A DNA stretch of 64,000 nt from JAVKBW01 sp040222995 (GTDB lineage Bacteria; Pseudomonadota; Alphaproteobacteria; UBA8366; Aestuariispiraceae), in contig JAVKBW010000087.1 in NCBI GenBank assembly GCA_040222995.1, forward strand, positions 62,001 through 126,000. Reading direction: 5' to 3'. Shown here in pieces: positions 27,229-35,402 of this stretch. A model generated the notes under the pieces. The model saw only the letters and a list, made by a program, of their open reading frames with translations, ran no database searches and was not told the DNA's origin. The translations under genes and the position numbers were made by a program. Each line of letters opens with the position of its first letter. Position 1 is the first letter of the stretch.

Positions 27229-28179
27229 TCAAGATCTCCGAAGACGCGGATTAAGAAGGATGGCGGTGATGTCGACGACCAGATTCGCTCCGATATAGAC
27301 TGCCGCTGCGAGCAGCACTGTCGCCTGGATCAGTGGCACGTCCAGCAGTTTCAAGGAATCGACAATAAGGCTGCCAAATCCCGGGAAACTGTAAACCCGC
27401 TCGACCACCACCACGCCGCCGATGAGGTAGGCGAGATTAAGCGCCGTGACGTTCAGAGTCGGAACAACAGCATTGGGTAAGGCATGGCGCAGCAGAATAC
27501 GGCGCTGGCTCAGGCCTTTTAAACGGGCCATTCGTACGAAATCGGATTCCAGTACGTCGATAAGCCCTTCGCGAAGCATTCGCACCGCATAAACGGCCAT
27601 GACAATCGCCAGTGTGATTGCCGGAAGGACGCTGACATGGATGACATCCAGCAGCGTCGATCTGTCGTCGACGGTCGACATTGCCGGAAATAGCGGAATC
27701 GACACCGCGAACAGCAGCAGAAGAAACGTCGCCAGCACGAAATCGGGAATCGACAGCAGGACGAGCGTTAAGGAAGACAAAGCATGATCTGCCGCCTTGT
27801 CGCGCCGCACGGCCTGGAAGATTGCCGGAATAAGGACAAGAGGAAAATACAGGGCAAACGCCATACCGGACATAATCAGCGTATTCCTGACCCGGGACGA
27901 CAGCACTTCGCCGACCGGCCGGCCGCTGGTCAGCACTTCGCCGAAGTCGCCAACCAGCACACCACCAAGCCACGTCAGATACCGTTCAACCGGTGGCTGG
28001 TCCAGATTCATCCTGTCGCGCAGTATCTGCAGTGTTTCGGGCGTTGCATCCCGTCCGGCGACCCGAGACGCCGCATCACCGGGAATCACCTCCACAGCGA
28101 CGAAGATAATCAGCGAAACGAGCAGCAGCGTGAAAAACGCCGTCCCGGTTCGCTTCAAACATAGGGCGAGAATTTGCAC
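27229..28179 (-). CDS. Dpp/Opp-type ABC transporter permease (DppB type)
   Basis: A 316-residue membrane protein that begins LCLKRTGTAFFTLLLVSLIIF and has the NLDQPPVERYLTWLGGVLVGDFG periplasmic region in pieces (family marks DQPP, GDFG). The coupling loop is FVRMARLKGLSQRRILLRHALPN. Six helices are predicted. It follows the binding-protein gene after 100 bp. Although the family is called peptide-type, many members carry sugars, oligosaccharides or opines, which fits the enzymes of this operon better. Confidence 0.92.
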   Translation of the reverse strand: MQILALCLKRTGTAFFTLLLVSLIIFVAVEVIPGDAASRVAGRDATPETLQILRDRMNLDQPPVERYLTWLGGVLVGDFGEVLTSGRPVGEVLSSRVRNTLIMSGMAFALYFPLVLIPAIFQAVRRDKAADHALSSLTLVLLSIPDFVLATFLLLLFAVSIPLFPAMSTVDDRSTLLDVIHVSVLPAITLAIVMAVYAVRMLREGLIDVLESDFVRMARLKGLSQRRILLRHALPNAVVPTLNVTALNLAYLIGGVVVVERVYSFPGFGSLIVDSLKLLDVPLIQATVLLAAAVYIGANLVVDITAILLNPRLRRS

Positions 28180-28279
28180 GTCGAATTAACCCGATGCAGT
28201 TTCAAGGGTCTGATGACCTGAAGAAATGAGGACGGTTCACATTCCGCCAGGGAACGCGATCCGCCCTCACCAATACCTG

Positions 28280-29809
28280 TTATTCACATACCAGGTTTTC
28301 GAAGTTCAGATTGAAGTTCTGAACATGGGCATCATAGCCACTGCAGTTGGACCGCATGGCGAGAACCTGATGAACGAACATCGGGATGATCACGCCCCCT
28401 TCTTCGGTCAGCATACGCTGGGCCTGGTCGTAAAGAGCCTTGCGTTCGTCTGCGTCGATGGTGGTTGCCGCCTTGTTCAGCAGTGCATCGTAGTCAGGCC
28501 GCTCCCAATGGGTTTCCTTCCATTTGGCGTCCTGCGTATAGGCGACGGCCAAAGCGGAATTGGGCGGGCGACGCGACCAGGCCGACGTCAGGATCGGCTT
28601 AGTCAGCCAGACATCATCCCAGTAGCTGTCCGCCGGCGTTTCGATTACATTCACTGTGACACCGGCATCCGACATCATCTGAGCGAATGTCTGCGCCATG
28701 TTGACCATGCCGGGAACGCCTTCCGCCGTGTAAAGATCGAATTCCAGACCGTCTCCATGTCCCGCTTCAGCGAGCAAAGCCTTGGCCTTTTCGATGTCAT
28801 GCGGGCGGGCTTCATGGGTATAGGCATTCGGTGACGATGGCGGTACCGGATTGTCGTTGCCGACTTGACCGTAACCGAGCAGAACGGAATCGATCATAGC
28901 CTGCCGGTCCACAGCGTATTTGAGTGCTTCGCGAACACGAACATCATCAAAGGGCGGTTCGTCGACCCACATCGAGATTGTCATCGAGTTGGAGGCGCCG
29001 GTTTCAAGCAGCTTTATGTTGGAATCTCCCTGCAGCGCCGGAATACCCGTCGGATCGACGTTGAGAACCAGATCGACCTGCCCGGATTTGATGGCGGAAA
29101 TAGCCGCAACGGATTCCTGTGCGACCGTTACTTCGAGACAGGGCGATTTCGGCAGGCCGCTATCCCAGTAGTCCGGATTTGCTTTCATTACCCGAATGGG
29201 GTCGCCGGGCTTGAAGGTTTCCTGCATGAAGGGGCCTGTACCGTTGCCATTCAGGCGCAGGTCTTCATGCGTGGCACCTTCCGCGACAATATTGGTAAAT
29301 TTGTTGGTGATCACGCTCGGCAGCGTTACGACCTGATCCACGGTTGTGATCTGGAAAGTGTGTGCATCCGGTGCCGTGAATTCCGCGCCTTCCAGCGCCG
29401 CCATAACAGCCCGGGCGCCCGAACCGAGCTCCGGATCCATCAATCGCTTGAACGTGTAAATCACATCTGCCGAATCAAAATCGGATCCGTCATGAAACTT
29501 GACGCCCTTGCGCAGATTGAATGTCCATGTACGGCCGTCTTCGGAAACCGACCAGCTTTCCGCCAGTTCCGGCTTCGCCTGAAAGTTTCCATCAACGTCA
29601 ATCAGACGGTTGTAGATGGCAAAGATATGATAGGCATCGTCACCGGACTGCATATCGGCCGGATCCATCGATTGCTTTTCACCACTCCATTCGTATCCCA
29701 GAACGCGCGCGCAACCATTCGCGGCATATGCCGTTGTGGCCCCGGCCATGAATACAGCAGCGGCACAACTGCAGACCAATCCAAGCCGCCTAACTCCAAG
29801 TAAACTCAT
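28280..29809 (-). CDS. ABC transporter solute-binding protein, family 5 (DppA/OppA type)
   Basis: The 509-residue periplasmic protein has a Sec signal peptide (hydrophobic stretch to about residue 28, cleavage after AYA). The family 5 marks are AESWSVSEDGRTWTFNLRKGVKF in pieces, the ALKYAVDRQAMID helix and the C-terminal Trp-rich region. It is the first gene of a minus-strand operon running to 19.3 kb, and operator candidate 4 is about 95 bp upstream. It sets the transporter's specificity, probably for a sugar acid or glycoside given the downstream genes. Confidence 0.92.
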   Translation of the reverse strand: MSLLGVRRLGLVCSCAAAVFMAGATTAYAANGCARVLGYEWSGEKQSMDPADMQSGDDAYHIFAIYNRLIDVDGNFQAKPELAESWSVSEDGRTWTFNLRKGVKFHDGSDFDSADVIYTFKRLMDPELGSGARAVMAALEGAEFTAPDAHTFQITTVDQVVTLPSVITNKFTNIVAEGATHEDLRLNGNGTGPFMQETFKPGDPIRVMKANPDYWDSGLPKSPCLEVTVAQESVAAISAIKSGQVDLVLNVDPTGIPALQGDSNIKLLETGASNSMTISMWVDEPPFDDVRVREALKYAVDRQAMIDSVLLGYGQVGNDNPVPPSSPNAYTHEARPHDIEKAKALLAEAGHGDGLEFDLYTAEGVPGMVNMAQTFAQMMSDAGVTVNVIETPADSYWDDVWLTKPILTSAWSRRPPNSALAVAYTQDAKWKETHWERPDYDALLNKAATTIDADERKALYDQAQRMLTEEGGVIIPMFVHQVLAMRSNCSGYDAHVQNFNLNFENLVCE

Positions 29810-29904
29810 CGTTCCATCTCCCAGCGCCTTGTTTTAGAGGCAACGGACGGCGCATTTTTCCGTCAATCCCCGTATCGGTTTCGTCGTTCAACTCGACTTT
29901 ATAA

Positions 29905-29935
29905 TTCCGATATATCAGAAATGTTTCTGATATAT
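29905..29935. promoter_or_regulatory. Operator candidate 4 (tandem dyads) before the long catabolic operon
   Basis: TTCCGATATATCAGAA at 29905-29920 fits the motif TTMYGA-N4-TCRKAA. It overlaps a larger dyad: 12-bp perfect arms at 29910-29921 and 29924-29935 with a 2-bp centre. The next TTCTGA half site begins 20 bp after the first, the same phasing as at candidate 3. Confidence 0.7.
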
Positions 29936-30190
29936 TGTGAAAACTGTAATTCTTGGCGTTTCCCGTTGTCAAGACGGCACTGTCACAATCGTCGGCGACG
30001 CACTGCATATGCTGTCGATGACGTATTGTTGCCATCGCGTGCGTTCGTCGGTGAGGTGGGCCGATGCTCGACCATGGGACCGGGTTGCATCGATTTGCCG
30101 AGGATTTTGAGAGTTCCCAGCCGACGGAAGCGTCGGTGCGTGCGGATCGCCGGGTAGTTGCCGGGTCGGCGCCGACTTCAGACTCCAGCA

Positions 30191-30216
30191 AGCCAAGGCC
30201 AAATCAGGCCTTGGCT
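30191..30216 (-). terminator. Hairpin downstream of the betaine-type ATPase gene
   Basis: Arms AGCCAAGGCC (30191-30200) and GGCCTTGGCT (30207-30216) give a 10-bp perfect stem with a 6-nt loop, 9 bp beyond the stop codon. No T-run follows, so termination may be rho-assisted or the hairpin may protect the 3' end. Confidence 0.5.
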
Positions 30217-30225
30217 GTTCCGGTC

Positions 30226-31284
30226 CTACGCCCTGGTTACCAGAACGTCGAGCACGGCCTGGCGCGTCAGCATACCGACCGGCTGATTATCTGTATCAAT
30301 AACCGTTACGTCGCCGTCACTATCGATTACACGTGCGGCGATTGCGTCGATTTTGGCATCATACGGCACCGACAGCGAAGAGGAGGTGATGTCCACGCCG
30401 GCAATTTTGGTCATCACCGATTTCACAGACAGAACCTTCGATCGGGAAATGCCTTTCGTGAATTCTTCCACGTAACTTGTAGCCGGATGCAGAACCAATT
30501 CTTCCGGTGTGCCGGTCTGAACAATTTCACCGTCTTTCATGATGGCGATCCGGTCGGCGAGGCGGATCGCCTCGTCGAAATCGTGAGTAATGAATACAAT
30601 TGTCTTATGCAGTACGCTTTGCAGCCGCATGAATTCGTCCTGCATTTCGCGCCTGATCAAGGGATCCAGCGCTGAAAACGGTTCATCGAGAAACCAGATG
30701 TCCGGTTCGACAGCCAGCGACCGGGCGATGCCTACCCGCTGCTGTTGTCCGCCGGACAGCTCTCTCGGATAGTAGTTCTCACGGCCGCCAAGACCGACGA
30801 GATCGATAATCTCCATCGCGCGTTTCTCACGCGCCGGCCTGTCTACTCCCTGAATTTCGAGTGGAAAGGCGACGTTTCCCAGAACTGTCAGATGCGGCAG
30901 CAGGGCGAAATGCTGGAACACCATACCCATTTTGTGGCGGCGAATTTCATTCAGCTCCCGATCAGTAAGCTGCTGCAGGTTCTGGCCGTCGAACATGACG
31001 CTGCCCGACGTCGATTCGATCAGCCGGGACAGGCAGCGCACAAGCGTCGACTTACCCGATCCGGAAAGCCCCATGATGACAAAGATTTCACCTTCGGCCA
31101 CATTGATTGTCGCGTCGCGGACGGCTGCGATCATTCCGGCTTCCGACAGCGCGTCGGCTGAAGGAGCGCCACTGTGTTCGGCCAGGAACTTCTCGGCATT
31201 GTCGCCGAAAACCTTCCAGATATTCCTGCAGGAAAGTTTGGCCGGCTTTCCGTTGTTTTCAGGCAGAGGCGATGCAGCGCTCAT
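30226..31284 (-). CDS. proV: Glycine-betaine/proline-type ABC transporter ATPase
   Basis: The 352-residue ABC ATPase is of the ProV/OpuAA type: the N-terminal NIWKVFGDNAEKFL motif, Walker A GLSGSGKST, signature LSGGQQQR and Walker B FLDEPFSALDP. A C-terminal CBS-like region of about 80 residues includes VTVIDTDNQPVGMLTRQ. In osmotic systems the CBS domains sense ionic strength. It shares the minus strand with the DeoR regulator, while its binding protein and permease are divergent at 32.3-35.4 kb. Start at 31284 with AGGAA upstream. Confidence 0.92.
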   Translation of the reverse strand: MSAASPLPENNGKPAKLSCRNIWKVFGDNAEKFLAEHSGAPSADALSEAGMIAAVRDATINVAEGEIFVIMGLSGSGKSTLVRCLSRLIESTSGSVMFDGQNLQQLTDRELNEIRRHKMGMVFQHFALLPHLTVLGNVAFPLEIQGVDRPAREKRAMEIIDLVGLGGRENYYPRELSGGQQQRVGIARSLAVEPDIWFLDEPFSALDPLIRREMQDEFMRLQSVLHKTIVFITHDFDEAIRLADRIAIMKDGEIVQTGTPEELVLHPATSYVEEFTKGISRSKVLSVKSVMTKIAGVDITSSSLSVPYDAKIDAIAARVIDSDGDVTVIDTDNQPVGMLTRQAVLDVLVTRA

Positions 31285-31307
31285 TGTCCGGTTCCTCACA
31301 CTATTGC

Positions 31308-32129
31308 TTAAGCAGGTAGCACATGAATGTTTTCAACGTCGTCGTCCTGCCCGGCGGCGACGATAACTTCGATGCCGGTCTTCTCGATCTCGCCGATCAT
31401 GCAAGTGTCGCTGCAATCGGTTATCAGTATGTCTACATCGGACGCCCTGAGTGCGGTGATGCGATCGCGCTGTCCAAGCTTCCGCGCCGTGGCCAGAACA
31501 ATTGTGCGTACAGCCTGCCGGCTCATGATCCGGGCGATTTTGGCATCCGATTCATAAGAGAAAGTAAGGCCGTCGCGCACCGAAAACCCTTCCGCCGCAA
31601 TGAAGGCGACATCGGCATTGATTGACGACAGCATCTGTTCGACGAAGTCGCCGGTCGTACCCATGGTTCTGTGACGCACCAGGCCACCGGCGAGATAGGC
31701 GTCGATTTTCGGGTTTTCCGACAGGGCAGTGGCGATATTGACTCCGGGCGTCGCCACGGTAAGCGCGGTGTCCGACGCGACGAGCTCTCGCGCCAAAGCC
31801 AGAATGGTCGACCCGTCATTCATGAACAGGGTCTGATCGGCATCAACGAGGTTGAATGCGGCGCGGGCGATCAACCGTTTCTGGTCGCTGTCGATCTGTT
31901 CACGAAGGGCGAAGGCCTGATCGGCGCCGCGTGGCGCAGTCACCGTTGCGCCGCCATGGGTGCGGCGTATCGAACCGCTTTCCTCCAGGCTGGTCAGATC
32001 GCGCCGGATGGTTGCGACGGATACGCCGAGATCGCGCGCCAGCGTTTCGACGGCGACGTCGCCATTCAACAGCAACTGGCGCTGTATGGCGTTTCGGCGG
32101 GCCGATGGATTACGAACTTTGTTTGTCAT
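31308..32129 (-). CDS. DeoR/GlpR-family transcriptional regulator
   Basis: The roughly 273-residue regulator has an N-terminal HTH (RRNAIQRQLLLNGDVAVETLA in part, then VSVATIRRDLTSLEESGSI) and the DeoR sugar-phosphate sensor domain (KRLIARAAFNLVDADQT, DVAFIAAEGFS). GlpR relatives repress glycerol genes and are released by glycerol-3-phosphate. The partner genes encode GlpABC and a GlpK-like kinase, so a phosphorylated three-carbon effector is likely. The start is uncertain: ATG at 32129 is chosen by family length, with in-frame ATGs at 32144 and 32159 as alternatives. It forms a unit with the ATPase gene 23 bases downstream. Confidence 0.9.
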   Translation of the reverse strand: MTNKVRNPSARRNAIQRQLLLNGDVAVETLARDLGVSVATIRRDLTSLEESGSIRRTHGGATVTAPRGADQAFALREQIDSDQKRLIARAAFNLVDADQTLFMNDGSTILALARELVASDTALTVATPGVNIATALSENPKIDAYLAGGLVRHRTMGTTGDFVEQMLSSINADVAFIAAEGFSVRDGLTFSYESDAKIARIMSRQAVRTIVLATARKLGQRDRITALRASDVDILITDCSDTCMIGEIEKTGIEVIVAAGQDDDVENIHVLPA

Positions 32130-32171
32130 GCCGATTTGTAACATGAACGAAACAATCATTCATCCATAAAA

Positions 32172-32213
32172 AACGATCAAAAACGATAATTATAATGATT
32201 GATAATAATCGTT
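32172..32213. promoter_or_regulatory. AACGAT boxes in the DeoR/binding-protein divergent promoter
   Basis: AACGAT occurs at 32172-32177 and 32182-32187, exactly 10 bp apart, and inverted as ATCGTT at 32208-32213. DeoR-family proteins often use repeated short boxes. Their place between the regulator and the plus-strand operon suggests control of both directions. Confidence 0.5.
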
Positions 32214-32298
32214 ACCGCTCTTATGGTGAAGCCGCTAATGAAAGTGTTTTGGTTATTACGCCACCAGGGCATAGCCAGGGAAAATGGGAGATTATGAA

Positions 32299-33270
32299 AT
32301 GTTAAGTAGGATTTGCAGATTAGCGGTGGGGGCCGCCCTGACGGGGTTGGTATCCACGGGCATGGGGATGACCGCAGCGAATGCCGATGTTCCCGAATCG
32401 AAAGACCCGATCAAGATCGTCATGATGGGGTATTCGGGCGACAACATCATCATGTTCATCTATGGCGAGCTGATCAAAAAGCTTGGTTACAATGTCGAAT
32501 ATACGCCGGCTGATTATATCGGTCAGTTCACTGGCGTCGCGGCGGGCGACCTTCACATCGCGTCGCCGGGCTGGGACACAACGGCCAAAGCCGTTCTGAA
32601 GGATGCCTTCGCATCGGGCGACGTTCTCAATATGGGCGATATCGGCATCGCGGTGAACGAAGACTGGTGGTATCCGCTTTACGTAAAGGACAAATGCCCC
32701 GGTCTGCCGGACTGGAAGGCGCTGCTTGAACCGGCTTGCGTCGAATCGCTGGCCGTTGCAGAAACGGAACCGAAGGCGCGTTTCCTCAGTGGACCGCTGG
32801 AATGGGGTGGCACCGACCGCGAACGCATTGCTGCGATGGGCCTTGATTTCGAAGTCGTCAATGCGGGCAGCGACGGCGCACTTGCGGCCGATCTGGTTGC
32901 CGCCATCAAACGGAAACAGCCGATTGTCGCCTGGTCGTGGGAACCGTACTGGATTCCCGCCCTGTATCCCGGCGAATTCGTGAAATGGCCGGAATACGAC
33001 GACGCCTGCTACGAGGATCCGTCCTGGGGCATGAACCCGGACATGACGCATGATTGCGGACGGCCGAACGGTCTGATGTGGAAAGCGGCCTGGGCCGGCG
33101 GCGAGGAAATCTGGCCGAAAGCCTACGACGTCTGGCGCAAGTTCACGCTGGATGCGAAGACGGCCGGCGAGCTTGTCTACAAGTCCGATGTCGAAGGCAT
33201 GGATACCCAGGCTGTCGCCGAGCAGTGGATCGCGGAAAACGAAAGCATCTGGAAACCCTGGCTCGAATAG
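32299..33270 (+). CDS. proX: Glycine-betaine-type ABC transporter substrate-binding protein
   Basis: The 323-residue periplasmic protein of the OpuAC/ProX family has a Sec signal (hydrophobic core around residues 7-25, cleavage near ANA). The mature part is rich in Trp (WWYP, WSWEPYW, WKAAWAGGEEIW), as expected for a cage around a quaternary ammonium or similar cation. Start at 32299 with GGGAGA upstream. It opens an operon with a double permease and glpA-glpB-kinase-glpC. The ligand may therefore be a glycerol-containing cation rather than an osmolyte; this is inference. Confidence 0.88.
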   Translation: MLSRICRLAVGAALTGLVSTGMGMTAANADVPESKDPIKIVMMGYSGDNIIMFIYGELIKKLGYNVEYTPADYIGQFTGVAAGDLHIASPGWDTTAKAVLKDAFASGDVLNMGDIGIAVNEDWWYPLYVKDKCPGLPDWKALLEPACVESLAVAETEPKARFLSGPLEWGGTDRERIAAMGLDFEVVNAGSDGALAADLVAAIKRKQPIVAWSWEPYWIPALYPGEFVKWPEYDDACYEDPSWGMNPDMTHDCGRPNGLMWKAAWAGGEEIWPKAYDVWRKFTLDAKTAGELVYKSDVEGMDTQAVAEQWIAENESIWKPWLE

Positions 33271-33288
33271 GCCGCTTCCTGTGACTGA

Positions 33289-33331
33289 CAGGCTGTGGTC
33301 AGGAAAGGTGTCCGGTCACAGCCTGTTTTTT
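33289..33331 (+). terminator. Rho-independent terminator-like hairpin after the binding-protein gene
   Basis: CAGGCTGTG (33289-33297) pairs with CACAGCCTG (33317-33325) and six T residues follow. It lies inside the operon, 18 bases past the stop, so partial read-through would favour binding protein over downstream products. Confidence 0.8.
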
Positions 33332-33386
33332 GTATCGTCGTGGAAAACCTTGATTGCAATCCTTCTGCGGATGATGGGATGCCCCT

Positions 33387-35402
33387 ATGATCTCGATCCA
33401 TTCGATACAGCAATCCCGGTTGCTGCGAAGCGACCCCCGCCTGATTCTTATCGTCGGCGCCGCCGTAGCCGCTATCGTTATCGATTCCAGGTCCGATTTG
33501 CTGGGCTGGGCTAACGATTACCCCGCCGACTGGGTCATTCCGTTCAGCAACAAACTGTCCGTATTCGTAAAGTGGCTGGTTAACGAGGCGGATCTCGGGC
33601 TTTTCACCTTCAAGGAATTTACCCGCGCCATCGGTGCGGTGCTCGACGCGCCGACGCTGTTCCTGAAAGGCCTGCTGGTCACCGGGTTCACCTTCGAAGG
33701 CGAAACCGAAACACTGCTGCGAATTCCACCCGTGTCATGGCTGGGCGTTACCGGGATCATTGTCCTGCTGAGCGCCTGCCTCGGCGACCGCCGCCTGACG
33801 GTTTTCGTGCTTCTTTCGTTTCTGTACGTCGCCTTTATCGGCCTTTGGGAAAGCACGATGCTGACCCTGGCTTCAATCATCGTCGCTGTCGTCATCGGCA
33901 TTGTCGCCGGTGTTTTGCTGGGTCTCGCTGCATTCAAGTGGGCGGTGATGGACCGTATTCTGACACCGGTCTTCGATTTCATGCAGACGATGCCGGTTTT
34001 TGCGTATCTTGTGCCGGCGCTGATGCTGTTCGGCTACGGGCCGGCCGCCGCGATGGTGGTCACGTTGATCTATGCCATGCCGCCGATGGCGCGTGTGACG
34101 AAACTCTCGCTCGACCAGTTGGATAACGAGACCGTCGAATACGGACGGATGGCCGGGTGCTCGCCGAAGCAATTGACCTGGAAAGTCATGATTCCGTCGA
34201 TCCGGCCGCGCCTGATGGTCGGGGTCAATCAGGTGATCATGCTGACGCTGAACATGGTTATCATCGCCTCGCTTATCGGCGCCGGCGGCCTGGGCTTCGA
34301 TGTCTGGCAGGCACTGAAGGCTCTGCGTATCGGTCAGGGCGCGGAAGCCGGTATCGCCATCACCCTTGTCGCTATCGTGCTCGACCGGCTCAGCCAGCGG
34401 TATGCCGAACGCCGCCCTGTCCACCGCGAAGTCGCGCCGACCTTCTACGAAAGATTCAGAATACCGGTCCTGATCGCCATCATCGCCGTCGGCACGACGC
34501 TTGCCGGCGCCTGGCAGCCAAGCATTTCGCAGGTACCGGATGCGTGGACCTTCAGCACCGGCAAGTTCTGGGACAACATCATCGACTGGGTGAACATCAA
34601 CCTGTACGAGGAAATCGATGCGTTCCGCCGGTTCTTCTTCGTCTATCTCCTGAAACCCACCAAGGGGTTCATGCTGGAACTGCCCTGGCTGGGCGTGGTT
34701 CTCGTCATCGCGGCGGTCGGTTTCCGGTTGGGCGGGCTGAAGCTCGCTGCCCTTGCCGCCGCGCTGATTACCTTCATCGCTGCAGTCGGATTGTGGGAAA
34801 AGGCCATGGTTTCGGCCTATCTGGTCGGTGTCTGCGTGTTTCTCGCCAGTCTTGTCGGTATCCCCATCGGTATTCTGTCGGCGAAAAACGAACGCGTGCA
34901 CAAGGTGGTGCATGTGATCATTGATACGCTGCAGACCCTGCCGTCCTTCGTCTATCTTATTCCGGTCATCATGCTGTTCAGTGTTGGCGAGTTCTCGGCC
35001 ATGGTCGCGGTCGTGATGTACGCCATCGTGCCGGCGATCCGCTACACCGACGACGGTATCCGGCAAGTGCCGCCGCATCTTGTCGAAGCGTCGCGGGCGA
35101 TGGGCTGTACACCCTTACAGATGCTGCGGCGGGTGCAGATACCGCTGGCGCTGCCCGGCATCATGCTCGGCGTCAACCAGACTCTGATGATGGGGCTGAG
35201 CATGCTGGTCATCACCGCGCTGGTCGGTACCCGCGATCTCGGCCAGGAAACCCTGATTGCACTGTCGAAGGTGGATCCGGGCCGCGGCATTACGGCGGGT
35301 ATCTGCGTTGCATTCATTGCCATAACGGCGGACCGGCTGATTAACGCCTGGGTCCGCAAACGCAAGGCCGAACTGGGTCTGGAGGTTTCCGGTGCGCACT
35401 GA
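33387..35402 (+). CDS. proW: Betaine-type ABC permease, two permease domains fused
   Basis: The 671 residues contain two full binding-protein-dependent permease domains in tandem. The first (about 140-350) has the coupling loop EYGRMAGCSPKQLTWKVMIP. The second (about 440-660) has EASRAMGCTPLQMLRRVQIP. Each is preceded by extra helices. ProW normally has one domain and dimerises, so this is a covalent dimer. Its last 11 bases overlap glpA, tying transport to metabolism. ProV is encoded divergently. Confidence 0.9.
   Translation: MISIHSIQQSRLLRSDPRLILIVGAAVAAIVIDSRSDLLGWANDYPADWVIPFSNKLSVFVKWLVNEADLGLFTFKEFTRAIGAVLDAPTLFLKGLLVTGFTFEGETETLLRIPPVSWLGVTGIIVLLSACLGDRRLTVFVLLSFLYVAFIGLWESTMLTLASIIVAVVIGIVAGVLLGLAAFKWAVMDRILTPVFDFMQTMPVFAYLVPALMLFGYGPAAAMVVTLIYAMPPMARVTKLSLDQLDNETVEYGRMAGCSPKQLTWKVMIPSIRPRLMVGVNQVIMLTLNMVIIASLIGAGGLGFDVWQALKALRIGQGAEAGIAITLVAIVLDRLSQRYAERRPVHREVAPTFYERFRIPVLIAIIAVGTTLAGAWQPSISQVPDAWTFSTGKFWDNIIDWVNINLYEEIDAFRRFFFVYLLKPTKGFMLELPWLGVVLVIAAVGFRLGGLKLAALAAALITFIAAVGLWEKAMVSAYLVGVCVFLASLVGIPIGILSAKNERVHKVVHVIIDTLQTLPSFVYLIPVIMLFSVGEFSAMVAVVMYAIVPAIRYTDDGIRQVPPHLVEASRAMGCTPLQMLRRVQIPLALPGIMLGVNQTLMMGLSMLVITALVGTRDLGQETLIALSKVDPGRGITAGICVAFIAITADRLINAWVRKRKAELGLEVSGAH

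Larger units (their letters stand above)
29810..30225. other. Intergenic region between ATPase gene 3' end and family 5 binding-protein gene
   Basis: This 416-bp stretch contains operator candidate 4 (29905-29935) and a hairpin at 30191-30216. The short reading frames in 29970-30190 show no family resemblance or ribosome sites, and I do not call them genes. Confidence 0.6.

Noticed and set aside
33873..35078. 401-codon minus-strand frame opposite the double permease
   Set aside because: Extremely Asp/Arg/His-rich shadow of a hydrophobic membrane protein.
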